Positions 21,736 to 31,292 of a DNA stretch of 64,000 nt are shown in pieces. Numbering within the stretch: position 1 is the stretch's first letter; each line of letters starts with the position of its first letter. Source of the stretch: Nocardioides abyssi. GTDB lineage: Bacteria; Actinomycetota; Actinomycetes; Propionibacteriales; Nocardioidaceae. The stretch spans positions 1-64,000 of the forward strand of contig NZ_JAUHJR010000004.1 of NCBI RefSeq assembly GCF_030412915.1, written 5' to 3'. Below the pieces are notes generated by a model that saw only the letters and a program-made list of their open reading frames with translations, had not been told where the DNA came from and made no database searches. Position numbers and translations under genes: made by a program.

Positions 21736-22596
21736 ATGACGGCCGTCGAGCAGGAGGAGGCGGGCCCGGGGCCCGCAGCCGGCTTCGAGCTGCACCTGGA
21801 CAACTTCGACGGCCCCTTCGACCTGCTCCTGAGCCTGATCGCCAAGCACAAGCTCGACGTCACCGAGGTGGCGCTCTCGCGGGTCACCGACGAGTTCATC
21901 GCCCACGTCAAGGCCGGCGGCAGCGTCTGGGACCTCGAGCAGACCACGTCGTTCCTGCTCGTCGCCTCCACCCTGCTCGACCTCAAGGCCGCGCGCCTGC
22001 TGCCCCAGGGCGACGTCGAGGACGAGGAGGACCTCGCGCTGCTCGAGGCGCGCGACCTGCTGTTCGCCCGGCTGCTGCAGTACAAGGCCTTCAAGCAGGT
22101 CGCCGCCGTCCTCGAGACCCGCCTGGCCGGCGAGGCGCTGCGGCACCCGCGGGCGGTGGGGCTGGAGGAGCGGTACGCCACGCTGCTGCCCGAGGTGCTC
22201 ATCGGCATCGGGCTCGAGCAGTTCGCGGCGCTGGCGGCGCGGGCGCTCGCCCCCAAGCCCGGCCCGCCCGAGGTCAGCCTCCAGCACATCCACGCGCCGC
22301 GGGTCAGCGTGCGCGAGCAGGCCGCCCTCGTGGTCGACCGGCTGCGGCGCAGCGGCACGATGACCTTCCGCACGCTCTGCGGGGACAGCCCCGACACGTT
22401 GACCACGGTGGCGCGGTTCCTGTCGCTGCTGGAGCTCTTCCGCGAGGGTGCCGTCGCCTTCGACCAGGTCACGCCGCTGGGGGAGCTGACGGTGCGGTGG
22501 ACCGGTGAGGACGACACGGACGTCGACGAGCTGGTCCGCGACGAGTTCGAGGGTGCGCCGCCCGAGGCGGCCCCCCAGGGAGGCAGCGATGAGTGA
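21736..22596 (+). CDS. scpA: Segregation and condensation protein A
   Basis: 286 residues; the kleisin subunit of the SMC-ScpA-ScpB complex. The N-terminal signature FELHLDNFDGPFDLLLSLIAKHKLDVTEVALSRVTDEFIAHV and the C-terminal winged helix (DRLRRSGTMTFRTLCGDSPDTLTTVARFLSLLELFREGAVAFDQ) are both present. It starts 7 nt after the RHH-like gene and overlaps scpB by 8 nt, so the three segregation genes form one transcription unit. Confidence 0.95.
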   Translation: MTAVEQEEAGPGPAAGFELHLDNFDGPFDLLLSLIAKHKLDVTEVALSRVTDEFIAHVKAGGSVWDLEQTTSFLLVASTLLDLKAARLLPQGDVEDEEDLALLEARDLLFARLLQYKAFKQVAAVLETRLAGEALRHPRAVGLEERYATLLPEVLIGIGLEQFAALAARALAPKPGPPEVSLQHIHAPRVSVREQAALVVDRLRRSGTMTFRTLCGDSPDTLTTVARFLSLLELFREGAVAFDQVTPLGELTVRWTGEDDTDVDELVRDEFEGAPPEAAPQGGSDE

Positions 22597-23344
22597 GACC
22601 ACCACCGAGGGACCGACGGCGCCGGCAGCACCGGCCGGGCCGGGCGGGTCGGGCGAGGAGCAGCTCGAGGTCGCCCTCACCGCGCTGCGCCCGTCGCTGG
22701 AGGCCGTGCTGATGGTCGCCGACCAGCCGCTGGACGCCGCCACCCTGGCCGTCGCGGTCGGCCGCCCGGTCGAGGAGGTGACGGCCGCGCTGGCCGACCT
22801 GGCCCGCGAGTACGACGACCAGGACCGCGGCTTCGAGCTGCGCAACGTGGCCGGCGGCTGGCGGTTCTACACCCGCGAGGCCTACGCCCCGGTGGTCGAG
22901 CGGTTCGTGCTGGAGGGCCAGCAGGCCCGGCTGACCCAGGCCGCGCTGGAGACGCTGGCGGTCGTCGCCTACAAGCAGCCGGTCTCCCGGGCCCGGGTCT
23001 CGGCGATCCGCGGCGTGAACGTCGACGGTGTGATGCGCACCCTGCTCAGCCGCGGCCTGGTCGAGGAGGCCGGGCAGGACCACGAGACGGGTGCGAACCT
23101 CTACCGCACCACCGGGTACTTCCTCGAGCGGATCGGCGTCACCTCGCTCGACGACCTGCCCGAGCTGGCGCCCTACCTGCCCGACATGGACGACCTGGAG
23201 GACGAGCTGTCCGCGATGAGCACCCCCACTCCCGAGCCGGTCCCGGCCCCCGACCCGCTGGGTGAGCCGGAGCCCGAGCTGCCCCAGCCCGCCCCCGGCA
23301 CCGGCCCGGGCACCGAGCCCGACGGCGGGACGGAGCCCGCATGA
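22589..23344 (+). CDS. scpB: Segregation and condensation protein B
   Basis: 251 residues. Two winged-helix domains typical of ScpB span about residues 27-190: LRPSLEAVLMVADQPLDAATLAVAVGRPVEEV ... GGWRFYTREAYAPVVERFVLEG ... LTQAALETLAVVAYKQPVSRARVSAIRGVNVDGVMRTLLSRGLVEEAG. A Pro/Glu-rich tail of about 50 residues follows. The ATG at 22589 has AGGGAGG at 22577-22583. It overlaps rluB by 4 nt. Confidence 0.94.
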   Translation: MSETTTEGPTAPAAPAGPGGSGEEQLEVALTALRPSLEAVLMVADQPLDAATLAVAVGRPVEEVTAALADLAREYDDQDRGFELRNVAGGWRFYTREAYAPVVERFVLEGQQARLTQAALETLAVVAYKQPVSRARVSAIRGVNVDGVMRTLLSRGLVEEAGQDHETGANLYRTTGYFLERIGVTSLDDLPELAPYLPDMDDLEDELSAMSTPTPEPVPAPDPLGEPEPELPQPAPGTGPGTEPDGGTEPA

Positions 23345-24099
23345 GCGCCGGGAGGGAGATCCAGACCGACGAGGACGGGCTGATCCGGCTGCAGAAGCTG
23401 CTGGCGCAGTCCGGTGTCGCCTCGCGCCGCCGCTGCGAGGAGCTGATGCTCGAGGGGTTCGTCGAGGTCGACGGCGAGGTGGTCACCCGCCTGGGCACCA
23501 AGGTCGACCCGCGCACCGCGGTCATCCGCGTGGAGGGCCGGCGGCTGCCGCCGGTCTCGGCGCACGTCTACCTGGTGCTGAACAAGCCGCGCGGCGTGGT
23601 CTCGACGATGTCGGACCCCGAGGGCCGGCGGACGCTGCAGGACCTCGTCGACGACCGGCCCGAGCGGCTCTTCCACGTCGGCCGGCTCGACACCGACACC
23701 TCCGGGCTGATCCTGCTCACCAACGACGGCGACTTCGCCCAGCGGATGGCCCACCCCTCCTACGAGGTCGACAAGACCTACGTCGCCGAGGTCGAGGGCG
23801 AGGTCTTCCGCCGCACGGTCAAGGCGCTCCTGGAGGGCGTGACCCTCGAGGACGGACCGGTGACGGTGAAGAAGGCCAAGGTCGTCGAGACGTTCCGCGA
23901 CAAGTCGATCGTCGAGCTGGTCATCCACGAGGGCCGCAACCGGATCGTGCGCCGGCTGCTGGACCACGTCGGGCACCCGGTCCGCCGCCTGACCCGCACC
24001 GCGATCGGGCCCGTGCAGCTGGCCGGCATCCCGTCCGGCGGGATGCGCGAGCTGACCATCGACGAGCTCGGCGCGCTGCTGGACTCCGCCTCGCTCTGA
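23341..24099 (+). CDS. rluB: rRNA pseudouridine synthase RluB family
   Basis: 252 residues. An S4 domain (IRLQKLLAQSGVASRRRCEELMLEGFVEVDG) is followed by the RsuA/RluB catalytic domain, with the catalytic Asp in HVGRLDTDTSGLILLTNDGDFAQRMAHPSYEVDKTYVAEV. It converts a uridine of 23S rRNA (U2605-type) to pseudouridine in E. coli RluB; the exact target here is assumed. The scpAB-rluB order is widely conserved in Gram-positive bacteria. Confidence 0.94.
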   Translation: MSAGREIQTDEDGLIRLQKLLAQSGVASRRRCEELMLEGFVEVDGEVVTRLGTKVDPRTAVIRVEGRRLPPVSAHVYLVLNKPRGVVSTMSDPEGRRTLQDLVDDRPERLFHVGRLDTDTSGLILLTNDGDFAQRMAHPSYEVDKTYVAEVEGEVFRRTVKALLEGVTLEDGPVTVKKAKVVETFRDKSIVELVIHEGRNRIVRRLLDHVGHPVRRLTRTAIGPVQLAGIPSGGMRELTIDELGALLDSASL

Positions 24100-24139
24100 C
24101 CCGCGACAGGCGGGGCCGGATCGGCCTACCGTGGGCGGC

Positions 24140-24934
24140 GTGCCGGTCCCACGGGCGCTGGAGCCGTACGTCGCCTCGCTGGCGGCGTACGACGTCGTGC
24201 TGCCCGGGCCGGGGACCCACCGCGGCCTGCCGTCCACGACGCTGACCCTCGTCCTCCCGGCCGACGAGCCGCTCGACGTCGCCTGGGCCCACGACGCGGG
24301 CAGCCGGGTCGTGGCGTGGTCGAGCGTGTCCGGCCTGCACACCACGCCGGCGCTCATCCGGCACACCGGCACGCAGCGCGGCGTCCAGCTGGCGCTCGCG
24401 CCGCTCGGCGCGCGCGCCCTGCTGGGGCTGCCCGCCGGGGACCTGGCCGGTCGGCTGCTGACCCTGGACGACCTCGGACGGCTCGCGCCGGCGCTGCGGC
24501 ACCTGCCCGAGCGGCTCGCGGCGACGCCCGCCTCCGGGTGGACGGCCCTCGTCGCGACCGCGCTCACCGACCGGCTGCGGCAGCGCGACCCCGTCGGACC
24601 GCGGGCGGAGGTCGGGCGGGCGCTGGCGCTGCTCACCCGCGGGGTGCCGGTCGCCGCGACCGCGGACGACGTCGGCTACTCCCGCCGCCACCTCGGCACG
24701 CTGGTCCGCGCCGAGACCGGGCTCAGCCCCAAGCAGCTGCACCGGCTCGGCCGCTTCGAGCGCTCCCGTGGCCTGCTGGGCCGGCGCCGGCTCGCCGACG
24801 TGGCGGCAGCGTGCGGCTACGCCGACCAGGCGCACCTCACCCGCGAGTGGGCGGCGCTCGCAGGCTGCTCGCCGAGCACGTGGATCGCCGAGGAGCTCCC
24901 GTTCGTCCAAGACCAACCGGCCGACCACGGGTGA
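24140..24934 (+). CDS. AraC-type helix-turn-helix transcriptional regulator
   Basis: 264 residues. The C-terminal half carries two HTH motifs: ATADDVGYSRRHLGTLVRAETGLSPKQLHRLGRFERSR, then LADVAAACGYADQAHLTREWAALAGCSPSTWIAEE, the classical AraC signature. The N-terminal half resembles the DUF6597-like sensor domain of such proteins. GTG at 24140 is favoured over 24131 because TACCGT (24127-24132) fits a -10 box of a leaderless mRNA. The next gene, a VOC protein, begins 10 nt downstream and is probably cotranscribed. Confidence 0.85.
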   Translation: MPVPRALEPYVASLAAYDVVLPGPGTHRGLPSTTLTLVLPADEPLDVAWAHDAGSRVVAWSSVSGLHTTPALIRHTGTQRGVQLALAPLGARALLGLPAGDLAGRLLTLDDLGRLAPALRHLPERLAATPASGWTALVATALTDRLRQRDPVGPRAEVGRALALLTRGVPVAATADDVGYSRRHLGTLVRAETGLSPKQLHRLGRFERSRGLLGRRRLADVAAACGYADQAHLTREWAALAGCSPSTWIAEELPFVQDQPADHG

Positions 24935-24944
24935 GGGTGGGGCC

Positions 24945-25385
24945 ATGGACGAGACGACGACCGACCCCACGAAGGACCTCACGAACGACGTGACCGGCCA
25001 GGCGGCCACGATCCGCCTCTGGCACACGCTCGCCGTCCGGGACGCCCCGGCGATGATCGACTGGCTGCGCGCCGTCGGGTTCGTCGAGCACGCGACGTAC
25101 CGCGACGAGGACGACCCCGACGTCGTGGTGCACGCGGAGTGGCTCTGGCCCGGGGGAGGCGGGCTGATGTTCGGCTCGGTCCGGCCCGGCGCGGCGGTCG
25201 ACAACCCCGGCACCAGCGCGGCGTACCTCGTCGCCGACGACCCCGACGCCGTCGTCGACCGCGCCGTCGCCGCCGGGGGCACGGTGCTGCGGCCGGTGGA
25301 GGAGCAGCCCTACGGCGGGCGCGGCGGCAGCGTGGCGGACCCGGAGGGCAACCACTGGTCGGTCGGCAGCTACCAGCCGGGCTGA
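24945..25385 (+). CDS. VOC (glyoxalase/bleomycin resistance/dioxygenase) family protein
   Basis: 146 residues with the paired beta-alpha-beta-beta-beta fold of the VOC superfamily: LWHTLAVRDAPAMIDWLRAVGFVEHATYRDEDDPDVVVHAEWLWPGGGGLMFGS, then GTSAAYLVADDPDAVVDRAVAAGGTVLRPVEEQPYGGRGGSVADPEGNHWSVG. The final D-P-E-G-N-H-W is the usual metal or substrate edge strand. Its reaction is unknown. It is paired with the AraC regulator, an arrangement common for small detoxification or antibiotic-binding proteins. Confidence 0.85.
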   Translation: MDETTTDPTKDLTNDVTGQAATIRLWHTLAVRDAPAMIDWLRAVGFVEHATYRDEDDPDVVVHAEWLWPGGGGLMFGSVRPGAAVDNPGTSAAYLVADDPDAVVDRAVAAGGTVLRPVEEQPYGGRGGSVADPEGNHWSVGSYQPG

Positions 25386-25496
25386 GCCGCGACCCGCCCG
25401 CGCGCCGCGCCCCGCTAGCCTTGCCGATCGACGACCACGTGAGACGACCAGGTGGACGACGACGTGGGACGACGGCGCGAGACGAGGAGTGACGAC

Positions 25497-25880
25497 GTGG
25501 CGGTGCGAGCGGTCCGGGGTGCCACCCAGCTCGAGGAGGACACGCGCGACCACATGCTCGAGCGGGTCGCGGAGATGGTCACCGACGTGATGGAGGCCAA
25601 CGGCCTGGTCGTCGACGACTTCATCTCGGCGATCTTCACCGCGACCTCCGACCTGGTCTCGGAGTTCCCGGCGTACGCCGCCCGCCAGCTCGGCTTCGGC
25701 GAGGTGCCGCTGATCTGCGCCCGCGAGCTCGAGATCGAGCGGTCCATGCCGCGAGTGGTCCGGATGATGGCGCACGTGGAGACCGACCTGCCGCGCGCCG
25801 ACATCACCCACGTCTACCTGCACGGCGCGGCCGCGCTGCGCCGCGACCTCACCCGCACGCGCGACGTCCCGGATGCCTGA
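25497..25880 (+). CDS. aroH: Chorismate mutase, AroH class
   Basis: 127 residues, the exact size of the trimeric AroH-type enzyme. It starts VAVRAVRGATQLEEDTRDHMLERVAEMVTDVMEANGL. It contains SAIFTATSDLVSEFPAYAARQLGFGEVPLICARELEIERSMPRVVRMMAHVE, the AroH active-site blocks including the Arg of RGAT and the Cys-Ala-Arg-Glu motif. It converts chorismate to prephenate, feeding the overlapping tyrA gene. GTG at 25497 is chosen for size and for GAGGAG at 25484-25489. Confidence 0.93.
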   Translation: MAVRAVRGATQLEEDTRDHMLERVAEMVTDVMEANGLVVDDFISAIFTATSDLVSEFPAYAARQLGFGEVPLICARELEIERSMPRVVRMMAHVETDLPRADITHVYLHGAAALRRDLTRTRDVPDA

Positions 25881-26973
25881 GCAGGACCGGGCGCGCCCCG
25901 GCCTGCCCGAGCTGACCGGACCGGTCGAGGTCGTCGGCGCCGGCCTGCTCGGCACCTCCCTCGGCCTTGCCTGCCGCCGCGCCGGCCTCGAGGTGCTGCT
26001 GACCGACACCTCGGCCGAGAACCTCCGCACCGCCTCCGGCCTCGGCGCCGGCCGCCCGCGCACCGACGCCGACCGGCCCGCCCTGGTCGTCGTCGCCGTG
26101 CCGCCCGACCACCTCGGCACGGTGCTCCTCGCGGCGCTCGACGCCACCGAGGGCACCGGCGCGGTCGTCACCGACGTGGGCAGCGTCAAGGGCGTCCCGC
26201 TGGCCGCGGTCGCCGACCACCCCGGTGCCGGGCGGTACGTCGGCAGCCACCCGATGGCGGGCAGCGAGCGCTCCGGGCCGCTCGCCGGCAACGCCGCGCT
26301 CTTCGACGGCCGGCCCTGGGCCGTCACCCCGCACGCCGGCTCCGACCCGGCCGCCGTCGAGACGGTCGAGGCGCTGGTGCGGCTCGCCGGCGGCGTACCG
26401 GTCTGGTTGACGCCGGCCGAGCACGACCGTGCAGTGGCGCGCACCTCCCACGTGCCGCACCTGCTCTCCGCGCTGGTCGCCGGCCGCCTCGCCGACGGCC
26501 CGGAGAACCACCTCGCGCTGTCGGGCCAGGGCGTGCGCGACGTCACGCGGGTGGCCGCCGGCGACCCTCGGCTCTACGGGCAGATCGTCAGCGCCAACGC
26601 CGACGCGGTGGTCGCGCTGCTCGACGAGGTCCGCGCCGAGCTCGACCGCGTGCGCGACGCCGTCGGGCGGGGCGACCGGGCCGCGCTGGAGCAGGTGCTC
26701 GAGCACGGTGTCGCCGGCACCCGGGTGATCCCGGCCAAGCACGGCGGCCCCGCCCGGCCGATGGCGTCGGTGTGGGTCTCGGTGCCCGACCACCCGGGCG
26801 AGCTCGCGCGGCTGCTGGCCGACGCGGTCGCCAGCGAGGTCAACATCGAGGACATCCGCATCGACCACGACCCCGGCCGACCCACCGGTCTGGTCGAGCT
26901 GCTGGTCGAGGAGGCGCGCGCCGAGCACCTGCTGGGCTCGTTGGAATCACGGGGCTGGTCCACCCACCGGTAG
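25873..26973 (+). CDS. tyrA: Prephenate dehydrogenase
   Basis: 366 residues. The NAD-binding VEVVGAGLLGTSLGLACRRAGLEVLLTD is followed by VVTDVGSVKG, the GSHPMAGSERSGP substrate motif and ARTSHVPHLLSALVAG. A C-terminal ACT-like domain (VWVSVPDHPGELARLLADAVASEVNIEDIRIDHDP) suggests feedback control, probably by tyrosine. It catalyses prephenate to 4-hydroxyphenylpyruvate. It overlaps aroH by 8 nt, so the two successive steps are cotranslated. Confidence 0.93.
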   Translation: MPEQDRARPGLPELTGPVEVVGAGLLGTSLGLACRRAGLEVLLTDTSAENLRTASGLGAGRPRTDADRPALVVVAVPPDHLGTVLLAALDATEGTGAVVTDVGSVKGVPLAAVADHPGAGRYVGSHPMAGSERSGPLAGNAALFDGRPWAVTPHAGSDPAAVETVEALVRLAGGVPVWLTPAEHDRAVARTSHVPHLLSALVAGRLADGPENHLALSGQGVRDVTRVAAGDPRLYGQIVSANADAVVALLDEVRAELDRVRDAVGRGDRAALEQVLEHGVAGTRVIPAKHGGPARPMASVWVSVPDHPGELARLLADAVASEVNIEDIRIDHDPGRPTGLVELLVEEARAEHLLGSLESRGWSTHR

Positions 26974-26984
26974 GCTGCGCGTCC

Positions 26985-27692
26985 GTGACCAGCACCGCCA
27001 CGGACCGCTCCGACCTCCCCGCCGACCGGATCGTCGTCGCCGTCGACGGCACCTCCGGCTCCGGGAAGTCCAGCACCTGCCGCGGCGTGGCCACCCGGCT
27101 GGGCCTGCGCTACCTCGACACCGGCGCGATGTTCCGCGCGATGACCTGGTGGATGCTCCAGCAGGGCGTCGACGTCCACGACGCCGAAGCGGTCGCCGCC
27201 CGGTGCGCCGAGCCGGTCATCGAGTCCGGCACCGACCCGGCCGGGCCGACCATCACCGTCGACGGCACCGACGTCGCCGCGGCCATCCGCACCGACGAGG
27301 TGACCGGCTCGGTCTCCCCGGTCAGCACCGTCCCCGAGGTCCGCGCCCGCCTGCTCGCGCTGCAGCGCGCGATCATCGCCGCGGACGTCGAGCCGGCGGG
27401 GATCGTCGTCGAGGGCCGGGACATCGGCTCGGTCGTCGTCCCGGACGCGCCGGTCAAGCTCTACCTCACCGCCGACGCCTCGGCCCGCGCCTCGCGCCGC
27501 GCCGCCGAGCAGGGCGCCACCGACGTCTCGGCCACCGAGCAGCTGCTGCTCTCGCGCGACGCCATCGACTCCGGGCGCGCCACCGCGCCGCTGGTCATGG
27601 CCGACGGCGCCGTCCACGTGGACACCACCGGCTACACCCTCGACGAGGTGATCGAGCTGGTGGTCGGCATGGTCGACCGGGTCGGGACGTGA
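26985..27692 (+). CDS. cmk: Cytidylate kinase
   Basis: 235 residues. The P-loop VVAVDGTSGSGKSSTCRGVATRLGLRYLDTGAMFRAMTWWML is characteristic, followed by VVEGRDIGSVVVPDAPVKLYLTADASARASRRAAEQ (LID/NMP-binding region). It phosphorylates CMP and dCMP. The GTG at 26985 lies 9 nt after TAGGCT (26971-26976), which may be an internal leaderless promoter inside the tyrA stop. It overlaps the acyltransferase gene by 4 nt. Confidence 0.94.
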   Translation: MTSTATDRSDLPADRIVVAVDGTSGSGKSSTCRGVATRLGLRYLDTGAMFRAMTWWMLQQGVDVHDAEAVAARCAEPVIESGTDPAGPTITVDGTDVAAAIRTDEVTGSVSPVSTVPEVRARLLALQRAIIAADVEPAGIVVEGRDIGSVVVPDAPVKLYLTADASARASRRAAEQGATDVSATEQLLLSRDAIDSGRATAPLVMADGAVHVDTTGYTLDEVIELVVGMVDRVGT

Positions 27693-28456
27693 CCCGGCCG
27701 GAGCCGGCCGCCCACCGCGAGCGGCCGCGCAGCGACGAGGTCCCGCACCCGTCGCGCCTGCTGCTGCACTCCGCCCGCCCGCTGGCCCGCTGGCTGGTCC
27801 GGCGCCGCCACCCCGTCGACGTGCTCGGCGCCGCCGGCGTCCCCGTGAGCGGACCGGTCGTCTTCGCGGCCAACCACATCGGCGTGGCCGACGGCCCCCT
27901 GCTCGCGGCGTTCGCCCCGCGGCCGGTGCACGCGCTGACCAAGGTCGAGATGTTCGAGGGCGCCATGGGGCGCTTCCTGGTCGCCTCCGGGCAGGTGCCG
28001 CTCGACCGGTTCCACCCCGACCCGCACGCGGTGAAGGTCTGCCTGCGGGTGCTGCGCGACGGGGGAGCGGTCGGCATCTTCCCCGAGGGCCGCCGCGGCG
28101 ACGGCGAGCTGGGCCGGTTCCACCGCGGCGCGGCGTACCTCGCCCTGGTCTCCGGCGCCCCTGTGGTGCCCGTGACGTTCTTCGGGACCCGTGCGCCCGG
28201 AGCGCACATGGAGGAGCTGCCGCCCCGCGGCGGCCGGATCGCGATCTGCTTCGGGGAGCCCTGGGCCGTCCCCGCCGTACCCTGGCCCCGTCGGCGGGAA
28301 CAGGTCGAGCAGACCTCGTTGTTGCTACGGGAGCACATGCTGGTCCAGCTGGACCACGCACGCAGGTCGACCGGGCTGGAGCTGCCGGGTCCGTTGCCGG
28401 CCACTGATGTCGAACCCGACCCCGCCACCGGGGTCACCGAGCAAGGAGCACCATGA
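27689..28456 (+). CDS. 1-acyl-sn-glycerol-3-phosphate acyltransferase (PlsC-like)
   Basis: 255 residues. The acyltransferase block [12 protein letters not shown] (H-x4-D), block [26 protein letters not shown] and block [12 protein letters not shown] identify the PlsC/LPLAT family. Its likely role is acylation of lysophosphatidate in membrane lipid synthesis. The N-terminal about 30 residues are basic. Located between cmk and der with 4-nt overlaps on both sides, a conserved actinobacterial arrangement. Confidence 0.88.
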   Translation: MTRPEPAAHRERPRSDEVPHPSRLLLHSARPLARWLVRRRHPVDVLGAAGVPVSGPVVFAANHIGVADGPLLAAFAPRPVHALTKVEMFEGAMGRFLVASGQVPLDRFHPDPHAVKVCLRVLRDGGAVGIFPEGRRGDGELGRFHRGAAYLALVSGAPVVPVTFFGTRAPGAHMEELPPRGGRIAICFGEPWAVPAVPWPRRREQVEQTSLLLREHMLVQLDHARRSTGLELPGPLPATDVEPDPATGVTEQGAP

Positions 28457-29787
28457 GCGAGGTCCTCGGACCCGTCCCCGTCCTGGCCGTCGTCGGCCGC
28501 CCCAACGTCGGCAAGTCGACGCTGGTCAACCGCATCATCGGGCGCCGCGAGGCGGTCGTCGAGGACATCCCGGGCGTCACGCGCGACCGGGTGTCGTACG
28601 ACGCCACGTGGGCCGGTCGCGCGTTCACCGTCGTCGACACCGGTGGCTGGGACCCCGACGCACGCGGTCTCGCGCAGGCGATCGCCGCGCAGGCCGAGAT
28701 CGCGGTGAGCCTGGCCGACGCGGTGCTGTTCGTCGTCGACGCCACGGTCGGCATCACCGACGCCGACGAGGCGGTCGTGCGGATCCTGCGCAAGTCCGGT
28801 CGCCCGGTCGTGCTGGCGGCCAACAAGGTCGACGACGCCCGCACCGAGGCCGAGGCCTACGGCCTGTGGAACCTCGGGCTCGGCGAGCCCTTCCCGGTCT
28901 CGGCCCTCCACGGCCGCGGCTCGGGCGAGATGCTCGACGCGATCCTGGCCGCGCTGCCCGAGCCGCCGGCCGAGACGATCGGCGAGGAGGTCGGCGGCCC
29001 GCGCCGCATCGCGATCGTCGGCAAGCCCAACGTCGGCAAGTCCTCGCTGCTCAACAAGCTCGCGGGGGAGGAGCGGGTCGTCGTCGACAACGTCGCCGGC
29101 ACCACCGTCGACCCTGTCGACGAGCTGGTCGAGCTGGGCGGGCGCGAGTGGCGGTTCATCGACACCGCCGGCATCCGCAAACGGGTCAAGGAGGCCTCGG
29201 GGCACGAGTACTACGCCTCGCTGCGCACCAGCACCGCCATCGACCGCGCCGAGCTCGCCGTGCTCGTCCTCGACGGCTCGCAGTCGATCTCCGAGCAGGA
29301 CGTGCGCATCCTGCAGACCGTCCGCGAGGCCGGTCGCGCGCTGGTCATCGCGTTCAACAAGTGGGACCTGGTCGACGAGGAGCGGCGCTACTACCTCGAC
29401 CGCGAGATCGAGCGCGAGCTCGTGCAGGTCCAGTGGGCTCCCCGGATCAACATCACCGCCCGCACCGGCTGGCACGTCGACCGGCTCGTCCCGGCCCTGG
29501 ACAAGGCGCTGGAGGGCTGGGAGACCCGGATCGGCACCGGCGCGCTGAACACCTTCCTCGGCCGCCTCGTCGCCGAGCACCCCCACCCGGTGCGCGGCGG
29601 CAAGCAGCCGAAGATCCTCTTCGGCACGCAGGCCTCCACCTCGCCGCCGACGTTCATCCTGTTCACCAGCGGGAAGCTCGAGGCCTCCTACGAGCGGTAC
29701 GTCGAGCGCCGGCTCCGCGAGGAGTTCGGCTTCGTCGGCACGCCGATCGTGCTGCAGCAGCGGCCGCGCGAGAAGCGCAAGCGCTGA
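28453..29787 (+). CDS. der: GTPase Der (EngA), ribosome assembly
   Basis: 444 residues. Two tandem G domains: [17 protein letters not shown] with DTGGW and ANKVD, then [18 protein letters not shown] with DTAGIRKR and FNKWDL. A C-terminal KH-like domain closes the protein ([38 protein letters not shown]). Der acts in 50S subunit maturation. ATG at 28453 overlaps the acyltransferase stop. It is the last chromosomal core gene before the tRNA and the integrated element. Confidence 0.96.
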   Translation: MSEVLGPVPVLAVVGRPNVGKSTLVNRIIGRREAVVEDIPGVTRDRVSYDATWAGRAFTVVDTGGWDPDARGLAQAIAAQAEIAVSLADAVLFVVDATVGITDADEAVVRILRKSGRPVVLAANKVDDARTEAEAYGLWNLGLGEPFPVSALHGRGSGEMLDAILAALPEPPAETIGEEVGGPRRIAIVGKPNVGKSSLLNKLAGEERVVVDNVAGTTVDPVDELVELGGREWRFIDTAGIRKRVKEASGHEYYASLRTSTAIDRAELAVLVLDGSQSISEQDVRILQTVREAGRALVIAFNKWDLVDEERRYYLDREIERELVQVQWAPRINITARTGWHVDRLVPALDKALEGWETRIGTGALNTFLGRLVAEHPHPVRGGKQPKILFGTQASTSPPTFILFTSGKLEASYERYVERRLREEFGFVGTPIVLQQRPREKRKR

Positions 29788-29855
29788 CCCGCGACCCGGA
29801 TTCCGGTCCCAGGCCCCGGCTGCGGTAGTGTTCACGCGCCCGCTCAGGCGGGTCT

Positions 29856-29929
<74 letters not shown>

Positions 29930-29938
29930 CCGAGAAGC

Positions 29939-29972
29939 GGCCCCTGACCTGCGGAAACGCAGATCAGGGGCC
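29939..29972 (+). terminator. Intrinsic terminator after tRNA-Pro
   Basis: A strong hairpin (left arm ggcccctgacctgcg, gaaa loop, one mismatch in the stem) is followed by gttagcttttt, a true T-tract. It terminates tRNA transcription just before the mobile element. Confidence 0.85.
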
Positions 29973-30087
29973 GTTAGCTTTTTGAACTGGATCGTCTTAT
30001 GTCGCGTTTATGTCCCGAGAACTCTCGCGCTGATGACCCAGCTTGCGTGGCAGCCCTACGTCGGGCCGGCACCCGAAACAGCCGGAG

Positions 30088-31266
30088 TCAGTCGTCCGAT
30101 GCGGTCGCTGTGGCCCGGCCAGCGAAGGATTGCAGGATGTGCGTCACGTCGGGTGTGGTCCGGTCCTTCTCGATGTAGAACTCCTTGGTGATCGCATCTG
30201 AGGAGTGACCGAGGACGCGGGCTGCGGTGTCGGAGTCGACCAGGCGGTTGATCAAGGTCGCCACGGTCTTGCGGAAGGTGTGTGGCGTCACCCAGTCGAA
30301 GCCGGTGTCTTCGCGGATCGTGCGCCACCTCCGCTCGATGTTGCCGACCTGGTGCCAGGTGCCGTTGCGCGTGGCGAAGACCGCGTTGTAGTGGTTGGGT
30401 CGTTGCTCCAGTCGCCGTCTCATCAGAACGTCGACGGCAAATGGTGGTAGCGCGATGGTGCGCTTCGACGCGTCCGACTTCGGCTTGTGTTTCCGATAGG
30501 TGCCCTTACCCGTCTCCGTCTTGATGGTGCCGGTGATGGACACCGTCGGCGGGGTGGCCTTCAAGTCGATGTCTGTCCATCGGATCGCGAGTACTTCCCC
30601 GATCCGGCACCCTGTGGCGAGCAGCATGTCGACGATGTCTGGCATGTCCTGGTTCGGCTTCGGACCTGGCCGCTTCTTGTTTATCCAGGCGTCGACAGCG
30701 GAGCGGACCGCATTGAGATCGTCCACGGAGAGCGCTTGGACCTCCTTCTTTTGGCCCCGCAGTCGGGACGTGGAGGAGACCGGGTTGGCCGGAAGCGCAT
30801 CGTCGATGACTGCGGCGTCGAACATCATCTTGAGGACCGTCTTGGTCTTCTTGCGGCGGCTGTGGGAGTCCTGAGATCTGATGAGCCGCTCCAGGCGCCC
30901 AGCTGTCGCCTCGCGCAGGCGAATGCTGCCAATGGCCGGATTGATGACGTTGTCGATGATGCGTTGATACTCGTTCGCGGTGGTTGCTTCGGAGCGCTGT
31001 TCGGCGCGATATAGCGAGAGCCAGATCTCGGCAACCTTGCTGATCCGCATGTCGGTTCCGATGAGGTCACCCGTTGGCGCGTTTCGATCGGCGATCTTGG
31101 CTTTGAGTTCTCGCACTGCTGCGGCGGTACTTCGACCGGTGCCCTTGACTTCGCGCGTGACGCCGTCGAAGTCGCGGAAGCGCGTTCTTGCGCGGTAGAC
31201 GCCGGGACGCACCTCGTTTGTCGTGATGGTCCCAAATGTCCCGATGGGCAGCGGGGGGCGAGCCAT
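30088..31266 (-). CDS. int: Tyrosine-type integrase of the mobile element
   Basis: 392 residues. The N-terminal arm-binding domain (YRARTRFRDFDGVTREVKGTGRS) is followed by a SAM-like core-binding domain and the catalytic domain. The catalytic Arg is in LLATGCRIGEVLAIRW, HTFRKTVATLIN gives His-x-x-Arg, GHSS gives the second His, and the Tyr is in KEFYIEKD. AAGGAA lies 5 nt before the ATG at 31266. It is transcribed towards tRNA-Pro with its 3' end about 160 bp from it, the classic attL layout. GC content and codon use are visibly lower than in der. Confidence 0.93.
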   Translation of the reverse strand: MARPPLPIGTFGTITTNEVRPGVYRARTRFRDFDGVTREVKGTGRSTAAAVRELKAKIADRNAPTGDLIGTDMRISKVAEIWLSLYRAEQRSEATTANEYQRIIDNVINPAIGSIRLREATAGRLERLIRSQDSHSRRKKTKTVLKMMFDAAVIDDALPANPVSSTSRLRGQKKEVQALSVDDLNAVRSAVDAWINKKRPGPKPNQDMPDIVDMLLATGCRIGEVLAIRWTDIDLKATPPTVSITGTIKTETGKGTYRKHKPKSDASKRTIALPPFAVDVLMRRRLEQRPNHYNAVFATRNGTWHQVGNIERRWRTIREDTGFDWVTPHTFRKTVATLINRLVDSDTAARVLGHSSDAITKEFYIEKDRTTPDVTHILQSFAGRATATASDD

Positions 31267-31292
31267 GGGCGTTCCTTACTGACGTCTGTGCT